From: Eubacteriales bacterium
GTDB taxonomy: Bacteria > Bacillota > Clostridia > Oscillospirales > Oscillospiraceae
Assembly (NCBI GenBank): GCA_030531505.1
Contig: JAUNNH010000006.1
Span: forward strand, 1 to 64,000
Length of the DNA stretch: 64,000 bases
Direction: 5' to 3'
The translations under genes were made by a program, and so were the position numbers. The notes below the pieces were generated by a model. That model did no database searches and had not been told where the DNA came from. It worked only from the letters and a program-made list of their open reading frames with translations. Within the stretch, counting starts at the first letter, position 1, and each line of letters starts with the position of its first letter. Of the stretch, positions 57,107 through 64,000 are shown piece by piece.

Positions 57107-57318
57107 GATTATCGGATGGCAAGAACGATCGCAAATTCGATCGTTCTCGCTGCCAAACGACAAGTTTGGCAGCGAATGACCCAAAGGGTCATTCGCCCGA
57201 TGCTCATTGAAATGAATACATGGCCAAACAGCTAAGCTGTTTGGCTGCGCGGCAAAGCCGCGCGGCGAAAAGCTTTTTGGCTTTTCGCTATCATATAGTC
57301 ATTATAATGATCATCGGA
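57101..57318 (+). repeat. array of six consecutive hairpins bounded by a 16-base direct repeat
   Basis: Stems (arm/loop/arm positions): 57122-31/32-37/38-47 AGAACGATCG; 57148-58/59-63/64-74 CGCTGCCAAAC; 57172-82/83-85/86-96 GCGAATGACCC; 57223-32/33-35/36-45 GCCAAACAGC; 57247-53/54-56/57-63 GCGCGGC; 57265-73/74-79/80-88 GCGAAAAGC. All are perfect. Neighbouring stems abut or share CGC/GCG bases. TATAATGATTATCGGA (57101-57116) and TATAATGATCATCGGA (57303-57318) bound the array. The middle spacer carries CCGATGCTCATTG, an inverted copy of the same motif. No protein-coding potential; a structured leader or small RNA, or a repeat element, are the options. Confidence 0.85.
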
Positions 57319-57340
57319 AACAACACGGGGAGGGATCGCC

Positions 57341-58300
57341 ATGCACTGGATCAGCGAGGAACAGTACGCAGAACAGATGCGCGACCTGGTCGAACCGTAT
57401 CTCGCCGCCCGGATAGAAGCGGGCTGCGACGAGCGGGTGAAGGGCCAGCCGATCTATTTCGAGCACTACCGGGCAGACGCGCCGAAGGGCGTGATCGTCC
57501 TCAGCCACGGCTTTACGGAGTCCATCGGGAAATTCACGGAGAGCATCTATTATATGCTGCAGGCCGGCTATGAGGTCTGGGTCCCGGAGCACCGCGGTCA
57601 CGGGAGGTCGTACCGCCCTAACAGCGACCCCTTTGTCGTGCATGTGGATCACTTTGAGGACTATGTGCTGGACCTGATCCACCTGACCGAGACGCGCGTC
57701 CGCCCGTCGGCGGGCGGGCTGCCGCTCTATCTCTACTGCCATTCCATGGGCGGCTGCATCGGGACGCTCTGCATCGAGCGCCGACCGGACCTGTTCCAGA
57801 AGGCGGTGCTCTCCTCCCCCATGCTGGGGGTGGTTCTCGGCAAGATCCCTGCTCCGCTCGCGAGCGCGATGCTGCATGTGAAGGGCGCCGGGGCCAGAGG
57901 ACAGGAGCCACTCAGCCCGGTCGTGGGCTTTACGGAGACGGAGGAGGATTATCCGCTCAGTGCCGCAAATTCTGACTGCCGTTATCGCTACTATACCCGG
58001 AGGCGGCTTGCGGATCAGCGTCTGCAGACCTGCGCGCCCTCCATGGGCTGGGTCCGGGAAGCTATCAAAGCCTGTCGCCGCGCCGGCTCCCGCCGGGAGA
58101 CCGCGCGTATCCGCATCCCGGTGCTGCTCTTTCAGGCGGGGCAGGACACCTTTGTCCGCTGCGACGCACAGGATCGCTTTGCTGCACGGGTGCCGAGCTG
58201 TGAGCTGGTAAAAAAACCTGCGCTCCGGCACGAGCTTTACATGTGCGAGCTCAGCGAGCTGATCCCCTACTGGGAGAAGATCTTTGCGTTTCTCGGCTGA
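57341..58300 (+). CDS. alpha/beta hydrolase, lysophospholipase/monoglyceride lipase type
   Basis: A 319-residue serine hydrolase of the Hydrolase_4 group: oxyanion loop VIVLSHGFTESIGKFTESIY, EHRGHGRSYRP, the nucleophile elbow YLYCHSMGGCIGTLCIE (Ser in CHSMGG), the acid in LLFQAGQDTFVRCDAQD and the base His in ALRHELYMCE. Likely substrates are monoacyl lipids. It lacks a signal peptide. Its leader contains the six-hairpin array, and GGGGAGGG precedes the ATG. A sugar kinase gene follows 112 bases downstream. Confidence 0.88.
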   Translation: MHWISEEQYAEQMRDLVEPYLAARIEAGCDERVKGQPIYFEHYRADAPKGVIVLSHGFTESIGKFTESIYYMLQAGYEVWVPEHRGHGRSYRPNSDPFVVHVDHFEDYVLDLIHLTETRVRPSAGGLPLYLYCHSMGGCIGTLCIERRPDLFQKAVLSSPMLGVVLGKIPAPLASAMLHVKGAGARGQEPLSPVVGFTETEEDYPLSAANSDCRYRYYTRRRLADQRLQTCAPSMGWVREAIKACRRAGSRRETARIRIPVLLFQAGQDTFVRCDAQDRFAARVPSCELVKKPALRHELYMCELSELIPYWEKIFAFLG

Positions 58301-58412
58301 GGCCGGCCGGGTTTTTAACGGAGCTCCGCGCCCGTCCCGGCGCCGTCCGGGAGGCGTTGCGCAAGTATGTTTGCAAGAAGCAAAAATGAAAGAATACAAG
58401 GAGGAAAGAAAC

Positions 58413-59510
58413 ATGGAATTGAATCTGAGATCGAAAGAAGAATGCCGCTTTGACGCCGTATCTTTGGGAGAGATCATGCTGCGCCTCGACCCCGGCGAGG
58501 GGCGGATCCGCACCGCGCGCTCCTTCCGCGCCTGGGAGGGCGGCGGCGAGTACAATGTCGTGCGCGGTCTGCACAAATGCTTCGGGCTCAACACCGGCGT
58601 TATCACTGCCTTTGCCGATAACGAGGTCGGCAAGCTGATGAAGGACTTCATCGAGCAGGGCGGCGTCTCCACCGATCTCATCTACTGGAAAAAAACCGAC
58701 GGCATCGGTCGGATCTGCCGCAACGGCCTGAACTTCACCGAGCGGGGCTTTGGCATCCGCGGCGCCGTCGGCTGCTCCGACCGCGCCAACACCGCCATCT
58801 CTCAGGCCACGCCGGAGGATTTTGATTTTGAGTATATCTTCGGCAAGCTGGGCGTGCGCTGGCTGCACACCGGCGGCATCTACGCGGCTCTGAGCGAGCA
58901 GAGCTGCCAGACGGTCATCGAGGCCTGCAAGGTTGCGAAGAAGTACGGCACCGTGATCTCCTACGATCTCAACTACCGTCCCTCCATGTGGAGCGCCATC
59001 GGCGGCCTTGAGAAGGCACGGGAGGTCAACCGTGAAGTCGCGAAGTACGTGGACGTCATGATCGGCAATGAGGAAGACTTCACGGCCTGCCTCGGCTTCG
59101 AGATCGAGGGCAACGACGAAAACCTCAAGGAACTGAACCTGGATGGCTACAAGAAGATGATCGGCAAAGCGGCCGAGACCTACCCCAACTTCAAGGTCGT
59201 GGCGACGACGCTGCGCACCGTGAAGACCGCCACCGTCAACGACTGGAAGGCCATCTGCTGGGCCGACGGCGAGATCTACCAGTCCAAGGAGTATAACGGT
59301 CTGGAGATTCTGGACCGCGTAGGCGGCGGCGATTCCTTCGCCTCCGGACTGGTCTACGGTCTGATGACCACGGGCGACGCGGAGAAGGCCGTCAACTACG
59401 GCGCGGCTCACGGCGCGCTCGCCATGACCACCCCCGGCGACACCTCCATGGCTTCTCTCAAGGAAGTCGAGGCGATCATGGGCGGCGCCGGTGCCCGCGT
59501 CAAGCGCTGA
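58413..59510 (+). CDS. PfkB-family sugar kinase, probable 2-keto-3-deoxygluconate kinase
   Basis: A 365-residue ribokinase-fold kinase: VSLGEIMLRLDPGEGRIRTA and WEGGGEYNVVRGLHKCFG at the substrate lid, SYDLNYRPSMW in the middle, and LDRVGGGDSFASGLVYGLMT, where the Asp is the catalytic base and the GGGD loop the anion hole. The N-terminal signature and the DLNYRPSMW stretch match 2-dehydro-3-deoxygluconokinases. AAGGAGGAAAG lies before the ATG at 58413. No other uronate pathway gene is visible, but the neighbouring scar shows that genes have been lost downstream. Confidence 0.85.
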   Translation: MELNLRSKEECRFDAVSLGEIMLRLDPGEGRIRTARSFRAWEGGGEYNVVRGLHKCFGLNTGVITAFADNEVGKLMKDFIEQGGVSTDLIYWKKTDGIGRICRNGLNFTERGFGIRGAVGCSDRANTAISQATPEDFDFEYIFGKLGVRWLHTGGIYAALSEQSCQTVIEACKVAKKYGTVISYDLNYRPSMWSAIGGLEKAREVNREVAKYVDVMIGNEEDFTACLGFEIEGNDENLKELNLDGYKKMIGKAAETYPNFKVVATTLRTVKTATVNDWKAICWADGEIYQSKEYNGLEILDRVGGGDSFASGLVYGLMTTGDAEKAVNYGAAHGALAMTTPGDTSMASLKEVEAIMGGAGARVKR

Positions 59511-59518
59511 GCCTCCCC

Positions 59519-59556
59519 GGGATCGCTGCAAAGCAAACGTTTTGCAGCGATCCTTC
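59519..59556 (+). terminator. hairpin after the sugar kinase gene
   Basis: GGATCGCTGCAAA pairs with TTTGCAGCGATCC around a loop of eight, followed by TTCTTT. A modest terminator; its GC-flanked, perfect stem resembles the 57-kb hairpins. Confidence 0.6.
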
Positions 59557-59625
59557 TTTGCACATGAGCAGATGAGGATCGCGGACGTCTCGTCTCTGTC
59601 TTCATAATCAAATTCCAACATAGGC

Positions 59626-59670
59626 GAAAGCACCGGTCAGGTCCATCTGGACCTGACCGGTGCTTTTCTT
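59626..59670. terminator. bidirectional terminator before the remnant genes
   Basis: A ~18-base stem with core CACCGGTCAGGTCC and its complement; TTTTCTTT follows on the plus strand and TTTCGCC on the minus strand. Confidence 0.85.
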
Positions 59671-59705
59671 TCAGTGCTATTGGACAGCGCAGCCCGATGG
59701 GGGGA

Positions 59706-59912
59706 TCACATCAGGCTGCGGTAGAGGGCGGCGATCTCCTCCACACTGGTGTCGCGGGGGTTGCCCGGGCAGCAGGCGTCGGCAAAGGCGCTCTCGGACA
59801 GGAACTGCACGTCCTCATCCTTCACGATCTCCTTGAGATCAGCGGGGATGCCCACGTCAGCGCCCAGTTTCTTGACAGCGGCGATGGTGGCCTTCGCGGC
59901 GTCCTCATGAGT
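59706..59912 (-). pseudogene. C-terminal remnant of an iron-containing alcohol dehydrogenase (FucO-like)
   Basis: About 68 codons encode HEDAAKATIAAVKKLGADVG, PADLKEIVKDEDVQFLSESA, CCPGNPRDTSVEEIAALYRS and the stop. This is the typical C-terminus of lactaldehyde reductase/1,2-propanediol oxidoreductases, which run to ~380 residues. Nothing upstream in this frame belongs to the family, and no start codon or ribosome site precedes it. The intact alcohol dehydrogenase at 60-61 kb has a different C-terminus, so this is a separate lost gene. Confidence 0.75.
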
Positions 59913-60058
59913 TTGCCCTTTTCCAGCAGCTTTTCCCCGCTGATCACGTCCCTGCTGCCGTCCATATACAGGCTGCGGTCGATGCTTTTCCGTCCGTTCA
60001 GAATGGCCTTTTCTTCGCCCGTTATGCCGGAGAGTCTGTCCATGATCATCGGATTCAT
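59913..60058 (-). pseudogene. N-terminal remnant of an AraC-family regulator
   Basis: The frame starts at 60058 with ATGA overlap to the alcohol dehydrogenase stop and encodes LSGITGEEKAILNGRKSIDR, SLYMDGSRDVISGEKLLEKG and KL. In Firmicutes AraC regulators with a cupin domain this N-terminus is followed by IRPHTRF. Here the similarity ends at about 59920, and the frame goes on for ~30 unrelated codons read out of frame through the dehydrogenase remnant. The simplest history is one deletion joining the front of an AraC gene to the back of a dehydrogenase gene. Confidence 0.6.
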
Positions 60059-61158
60059 GCGCTCACCAAAAGCTTTCTCAAAACGGAGAATATCTGTTCT
60101 TCGTCCACCGCTCCGACGGTATTTTGCACCGAGCCGTTGCTGCGCCAGCGGGGCAGCGCCTCCCGAAGCTCCTCCTCCGTCGCCGCAGCTTCAAGCGGCG
60201 GCAGGCACTTGTACAGAAGATCGCGGAGAGCTGCCTCTGTGATCCCGGCCTCCGCATAAAAGCCCTGCGCCATATCCGGCGCACAGCGTCCCACATGGTC
60301 CAGCAGATCCGGCATCAGGCAGGCGCAGGCGAAGCCGTGTGGAATGTGATAGCGCTCTGTCAGATAATAACCCACATTATGAGGGAAGACGGTGCCGGTG
60401 CGGTTGATGGCAAGGCCGCCGAAAATCGAAGCCTCATAGAGCTGTTCCCGCTGCGTCAAGCTGAGGTCGTCATCGTCTGCCGCCGCAGAGAGCACCGGGA
60501 ACGCCAGGCGGACGCCTTGTGCCGAAAACAGCCGGGAGATCCGGTCCGCTTTTTTGCTGAAAGCGCTCTCCACACAGTGGGCCACCGCGTCGATCCCGGT
60601 GGAGAGAGTCACACTGCGCGGCAGGGACATCGTATATCTCGCGTCGCCGAGCGCAAGGGCGGCATAAAGCCGATCATCGTGGATGCTGTGCTTTCTCCCC
60701 GATGAGTCCGTCAGCACGGAGACCGAGGTGACCTCGCTGCCCGTGCCGGCGGTCGTGCCGACGAGAACGACCGGCAGGGGCGGGGCCGGCCATTCGGCGG
60801 AATAGAAGGTCGCCTCACTCATCTCCGGATTCGCGGCAAAGACCCCGATCGCCTTGGCAGCGTCCAGGGGAGACCCGCCGCCGATCCCGACCACAAAGTC
60901 CGCACCAAAGGCAGCCGCAAGGCGTCCGCCCTTCTGGCAGTCCGCCAGGGCCGGGTTCGGCGTGATTTGATCGAAGATCGTATAAACGATCCTCCGCCCG
61001 TCCAAAATCGCCGTTACATCAGCCAGCGCGCCGGAGCGCTTGGCCGCGCTCCCACCCGTCACGATCAGACAGCGTTTGCCCAGCTTGTCAAGGCGCTGTC
61101 CGCTTTTTTGAACGGAGCCTGCGCCGGCAAGCAGGCGACTCGGCATAAAGAATTCCAT
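60055..61158 (-). CDS. iron-containing alcohol dehydrogenase
   Basis: A ~367-residue family III alcohol dehydrogenase. NAD-binding is shown by CLIVTGGSAAKRSGAL and VVGIGGGSPLDAAKAIGVFA, and the metal site by GIDAVAHCVESAFSKKADRI and VGYYLTERYHIPHGFACACL with its His residues. It reduces an aldehyde or oxidises an alcohol; the substrate is not readable. The ATG at 61158 has GGGGAG upstream. The gene is coupled to the AraC remnant, so it once headed a longer operon. Confidence 0.88.
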   Translation of the reverse strand: MEFFMPSRLLAGAGSVQKSGQRLDKLGKRCLIVTGGSAAKRSGALADVTAILDGRRIVYTIFDQITPNPALADCQKGGRLAAAFGADFVVGIGGGSPLDAAKAIGVFAANPEMSEATFYSAEWPAPPLPVVLVGTTAGTGSEVTSVSVLTDSSGRKHSIHDDRLYAALALGDARYTMSLPRSVTLSTGIDAVAHCVESAFSKKADRISRLFSAQGVRLAFPVLSAAADDDDLSLTQREQLYEASIFGGLAINRTGTVFPHNVGYYLTERYHIPHGFACACLMPDLLDHVGRCAPDMAQGFYAEAGITEAALRDLLYKCLPPLEAAATEEELREALPRWRSNGSVQNTVGAVDEEQIFSVLRKLLVSA

Positions 61159-61176
61159 AACATCAACTCCCCTTCT

Positions 61177-61205
61177 ATTGTAACGCAAAAACCGCCCCCG
61201 TTCAA
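61177..61205 (-). promoter_or_regulatory. predicted sigma-A promoter for the alcohol dehydrogenase
   Basis: Minus-strand TTGAAC (61200-61205), 17 bases, TACAAT (61177-61182). Confidence 0.6.
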
Positions 61206-61349
61206 GACGAAGGCGGCTTTCGTGATCGGATGATGCCTGCCCGTATCGGGCGATTTGGCTATGGCTGCGCGGATATGTACATACAGAACACTCCGGAAGT
61301 GACTATGTCCTCGCTACATCCGAAAAGAAGGATGGTATTGGAAAACCTG

Positions 61350-61376
61350 TTGCCTAAGCGCGTATCGCTTAGGCAG
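61350..61376 (-). terminator. hairpin spanning the stop codon of the fusion gene
   Basis: GCCTAAGCG pairs with CGCTTAGGC across five bases (61352-61374) and contains the TAA stop. There is no T-run, so termination is doubtful; the shape is like the hairpins at 57 kb. Confidence 0.4.
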
Positions 61377-64000
61377 CGAGATCGAGCTCTTCCGTCTCCG
61401 TATAGCGGTAGATGTATTCCTCCGCCAGCTCATCCAGACGACCGGAGGTCATCTCTTCCTCCAGGAAAGCGTTGACATAGGAGAGCAGCGCTTCGCTTCC
61501 CTTCGGCATCAGGACGCCGAGCTGGCCCTGGGTAAAGGGCTCGTGGATCAACGGGGCCGCCAGGCGGCTGTCCTGCCCGACATAGTATCCCGCTTCCATG
61601 ATCTCCGTAATCATCACATCCGCCTCTCCAGAGGCGATCAGCCCGGGGATCTCTTGGTTGACCTCGTGGATGAGCAGCGTGGCATTGGGCAGTTTTTCCC
61701 GCGCAAAGGCTTCATTCAGCCCGCCGGGGTTCTCCATTACCCGCACCTCCGGCCGGTCGATCGCCTCCAGACTGGTGTATTTCCCGGCGTCTTCCGCGCG
61801 GCAGAGCACCGTCTTTCCGTTGCCGAGATAGCCGATCGACATCAGCGCCTGCTCCTGTCTGGCTTCGGTAATGGTTATGCCGCAGATCGCCAAATCAAAC
61901 TTCCCGGCGAGGGTATCTTCCATCAGCGTGGGCCAGGAGGTCTCCACATATTCCAGCTCCACGCCCAGCGCAGCGGCCAGATCCTCCGCGAGCTCCGCAT
62001 CAAGGCCGACATAGCGGCCGGTGTCGGGATCCCGATAAGACATAGGCTGATAGTCGCCCGCCGTCCCGACACACAGTACACCGCGCGCAAGGAGCGCGTC
62101 CAGACAACTTTGCGCCATGAACGCCTCAACACGGGTTTTTACGTTCTGCTCCAGCGCCCGGAAGAAGAACTGGTAATCATATACATGGTAGGCGCCGTCC
62201 GGCAATCCCGGGACGATAGGAGGATAGTCCGTGCTGCTGATTCCGGTGACTTTCAGCGCGCCGCGAGTCTCATCGATGTAGCAGCCGCAGAGACCGACCG
62301 CTTCGGATTTGATTCCGCCGCTGTAATCGGTGAAGCAGGCGCCCGGGTTCTCGCTCGGGTCGGCTGGCACGGAATCCGTTCTCCAGTTCAGCGGATTGAT
62401 GGCGTGCGCCTTGGTGTCCAGCGGCGTGATAAAGGTCTCCTCCACTTCGGGCGCTTCACAGTCGAAACTGACCACAACGCCCAGGTCGTCCTCACCGGCA
62501 GCGGGCCTGATCTGGGGATACTGCTCGACCAGCTCTTCCGTGCAGGGCCAGCCGATGGCATAGACAGCCACGAGCCGGGAGCTCAGCTCTTCATCCCCGA
62601 AGTATTCCTCCAGCAGCCGGTAGCACATATCAGCCCCCTGGGAAAAGCCCGCAAGCAGGATCGGACGGCCCTGGTTTTCCTCTTCCAGATACCGGGAGAA
62701 AGCCGCCGACACGTCGCGGTAGGCCAGCGCCAGATACTCCTCCTGTTCCGTGGGTTCCAGCGCGTAGACCTTCATGGAGGCCTGGCGGTAATAAGGGGCA
62801 AAGAGCCTCGCGTTGTCTTCGTAGATGCCGCGCTCCATGTTCAGTGCGCCGAGGAAATTCGCCTTCGTCTTCTCGTTTTCCAGGGACATGTTGTATTCAG
62901 ACTTTGTATCCACCGTGGGGCAGACCAGGAACACGTCGACGGCCTTGTCATCCCCCTCGGCGTAGTAGGCCCAGTTCTCAGTCAGGCTGTAATCCGGCAC
63001 GGCCGGCACAGTTTCTTCATCCTGGGCACTAAGCGTCTCCGCGTCCTCAGTTTCGGGCTTGGAGAGCACCGGCAGGGCCGGCTCTGTGAACTGCTGGTCC
63101 GCCTTCGTGATTCCTTCCGCATAGATTTGGGCGAAGTCATTTCTCATGGAAATCGGGATATAGCCCTTGGCTGCGTATTCCTCTGATTTGACCTCCCAGT
63201 CCTGCGTTCCCCACTCCCGCTCGTTGTCGTCGGCGACGACCATGTAGGCCTGGGCGGGATAGGGATTTCGACTGTCGAGCGTATAGTTCATCATGCTGGT
63301 GTCGCTGCCGCTGTTTCCGAAGGCCAGCACCGGCCGCTGTCCGATTTCCCGCTCGATGTAGATGGATTTATTGGCATTGAGGTTTTTCTGGATAAAGCCG
63401 CCGGTCAGCACCAGCTCGTCCCCGTCAGCATACTTGAAGTCCATGTTGGAGGACTCGCTCTCATAGCCTCTCTGCTTGACCTCAAAGTCGGTTCCGATCA
63501 CGTGGTTGGGCGTGACGTAATCCCGGATGGGGGAGCTGGCCACGATGGCCCGGGTCGTTGTCCGCTCCGTTCCGCTGATGACATAGATGGTGAAGCCGTT
63601 GTCGTACAGGTATTTCACAGCTTCCACCATGGGGAGATAGAAGTTGTCGATGTAGCGCATGTTCTGAAAGCTGCCGGTCTCCTTCTGGCCGAAGTCCACC
63701 GCATACTGGTACAGCTCCTCCACCGTCAGCCCGGTATAGGCCTTGGCAAAGTTTCTTGCCAGCGTCTCGTCCGCGACATAGCCCGGTCGGATCGCCGCCG
63801 CAACCTCTTTGAGTTCCTCCGAAACCCGATCCGGATGATCGTTCAGGCAGAACTCAATGAACATCATCGTGTCATAATAGGTGTAGTAGGTCTCACAGGT
63901 CAGAGTCCCGTCCATATCAAACACGGCGATCCGGTCCTTTTCCGGAATAAAATCTTCTGTGTTCTTCGGATCGGTGACCTTTCCGACGTAGGTACGGAGG
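61369..64000 (-). CDS. HAD phosphatase - DUF3089 - PheC-like binding-domain fusion (5' end beyond window)
   Basis: At least 876 residues, open at the right edge. Part 1 (about 63085-63950) is a HAD phosphatase of the phosphoserine-phosphatase type: AVFDMDGTLTCETYYTYYDT, TIYVISGTERTTTRAIVASS, FGNSGSDTSMMNY. Part 2 (~62130-62990) is a DUF3089 alpha/beta-hydrolase-like domain: AVDVFLVCPTVDTKSEYNMS and the elbow ILLAGFSQGADMCYRLLEEY. Part 3 (~61372-62115) is a family 3 solute-binding domain closest to PheC-type cyclohexadienyl dehydratases: ARGVLCVGTAGDYQPMSYRD, WPTLMEDTLAGKFDLAICGI, VRVMENPGGLNEAFAREKLP, EADVMITEIMEAGYY. All are in one frame. The missing N-terminus may include a signal peptide, since DUF3089 and binding domains are usually extracellular. 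Biological role unknown. Confidence 0.82.
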   Translation of the reverse strand, partial: LRTYVGKVTDPKNTEDFIPEKDRIAVFDMDGTLTCETYYTYYDTMMFIEFCLNDHPDRVSEELKEVAAAIRPGYVADETLARNFAKAYTGLTVEELYQYAVDFGQKETGSFQNMRYIDNFYLPMVEAVKYLYDNGFTIYVISGTERTTTRAIVASSPIRDYVTPNHVIGTDFEVKQRGYESESSNMDFKYADGDELVLTGGFIQKNLNANKSIYIEREIGQRPVLAFGNSGSDTSMMNYTLDSRNPYPAQAYMVVADDNEREWGTQDWEVKSEEYAAKGYIPISMRNDFAQIYAEGITKADQQFTEPALPVLSKPETEDAETLSAQDEETVPAVPDYSLTENWAYYAEGDDKAVDVFLVCPTVDTKSEYNMSLENEKTKANFLGALNMERGIYEDNARLFAPYYRQASMKVYALEPTEQEEYLALAYRDVSAAFSRYLEEENQGRPILLAGFSQGADMCYRLLEEYFGDEELSSRLVAVYAIGWPCTEELVEQYPQIRPAAGEDDLGVVVSFDCEAPEVEETFITPLDTKAHAINPLNWRTDSVPADPSENPGACFTDYSGGIKSEAVGLCGCYIDETRGALKVTGISSTDYPPIVPGLPDGAYHVYDYQFFFRALEQNVKTRVEAFMAQSCLDALLARGVLCVGTAGDYQPMSYRDPDTGRYVGLDAELAEDLAAALGVELEYVETSWPTLMEDTLAGKFDLAICGITITEARQEQALMSIGYLGNGKTVLCRAEDAGKYTSLEAIDRPEVRVMENPGGLNEAFAREKLPNATLLIHEVNQEIPGLIASGEADVMITEIMEAGYYVGQDSRLAAPLIHEPFTQGQLGVLMPKGSEALLSYVNAFLEEEMTSGRLDELAEEYIYRYTETEELDLAA

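Larger units (their letters stand above)
57023..57340 (+). other. gene-free stretch: terminator, promoter-like box and hairpin array
   Basis: This stretch holds the lipoprotein terminator (57038-57073), a promoter-like sequence (57078-57106), six perfect hairpins (57122-57288) and a repeat of the promoter-proximal motif (57303-57318) before the hydrolase gene. No reading frame of note spans the hairpins. Confidence 0.8.

Noticed and set aside
55277-57184. 635-codon open frame antisense to the Ig-repeat lipoprotein
   Set aside because: Its apparent repeats are only the reverse image of the Ig-domain repeats on the coding strand.
57122-57288. CRISPR array
   Set aside because: The stems all differ and there are no equal-length spacers or repeats, and no cas genes.
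1-64000. rRNA, tRNA, complete IS element or prophage
   Set aside because: I looked for tRNA-like cloverleaves with TTCGA arms, transposases, integrases and phage structural genes and found none that I could support.

Overview
The window is a high-GC stretch of chromosome from an endospore-lineage Clostridia bacterium, most likely a gut Oscillospiraceae/Ruminococcaceae-type organism. The evidence is spoIIR, pyruvate phosphate dikinase, an NfnAB electron-bifurcating transhydrogenase, a class III fructose bisphosphatase, a split transketolase, BlaI/M56 and ECF/anti-sigma signalling, and many Firmicutes-type lipoproteins. This placement is inferred from gene families, not from a marker-gene search. 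I recognised no rRNA, tRNA, CRISPR array, prophage or complete insertion sequence.

Layout. 1-5.2 kb (minus): ppdK (cut by the window edge), then a translation-quality operon read from 5.2 kb downward: lipoprotein, rimM, a trmD-GNAT fusion, rsmA. 5.2-6.8 kb (minus): a fumarylacetoacetase-family enzyme and spoIIR. 6.9-10.5 kb (plus): a BlaI repressor with two operator copies and an M56 sensor protease carrying a duplicated parallel beta-helix. 10.6-19 kb (minus, apart from one plus-strand MBL hydrolase): two ECF sigma/anti-sigma pairs, fbp and a SUV3-like helicase. 19-21 kb: split transketolase. 21-30 kb (plus): DUF1858, a YgjP-type metalloprotease, an Ig-like surface protein, a LysR / DUF364 / membrane glycosyltransferase / acyl-ACP thioesterase / LysR run, and an AT-rich DUF3472 gene. 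30-32.5 kb (minus): nfnBA. 32.7-34 kb: an Ig-like lipoprotein gene interrupted by an in-frame TAG. 34-39.4 kb: LysR, a PutP-type sodium symporter, a Tat-exported flavoprotein and an unknown anchored protein. 39.4-43.9 kb (minus): a VanX-like lipoprotein and an amino-acid ABC transporter with a DapF/CntK-type racemase. 44-46.1 kb (plus): Rrf2/nifS/iscU iron-sulfur assembly. 46.2-48.2 kb (minus): a methyltransferase and rsmI. 48.4-51.3 kb (plus): a three-gene envelope operon with a phosphodiester glycosidase and an Lgt-like membrane protein. 51.4-57 kb: a COG2509 flavoprotein and two repeat-rich lipoproteins. 57-59.5 kb (plus): a leader with six consecutive hairpins, an alpha/beta hydrolase and a sugar kinase. 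59.7-64 kb (minus): a deletion scar joining two gene remnants, an iron alcohol dehydrogenase, and a HAD-DUF3089-PheC-like fusion that runs off the end.

Most striking: (1) 57101-57318, six back-to-back perfect hairpins behind a promoter-like sequence, bounded by a 16-base repeat whose motif recurs upstream of fbp near 14.4 kb; (2) the BlaI/M56/beta-helix sensor; (3) the HAD-DUF3089-PheC fusion; (4) a recurring Ig-like domain with the signature WHFVSPDG in three exported proteins, one with an internal amber codon; (5) an amino-acid racemase wired to an ABC importer. Promoters and terminators were found by eye from hexamers and hairpins, so they are predictions.
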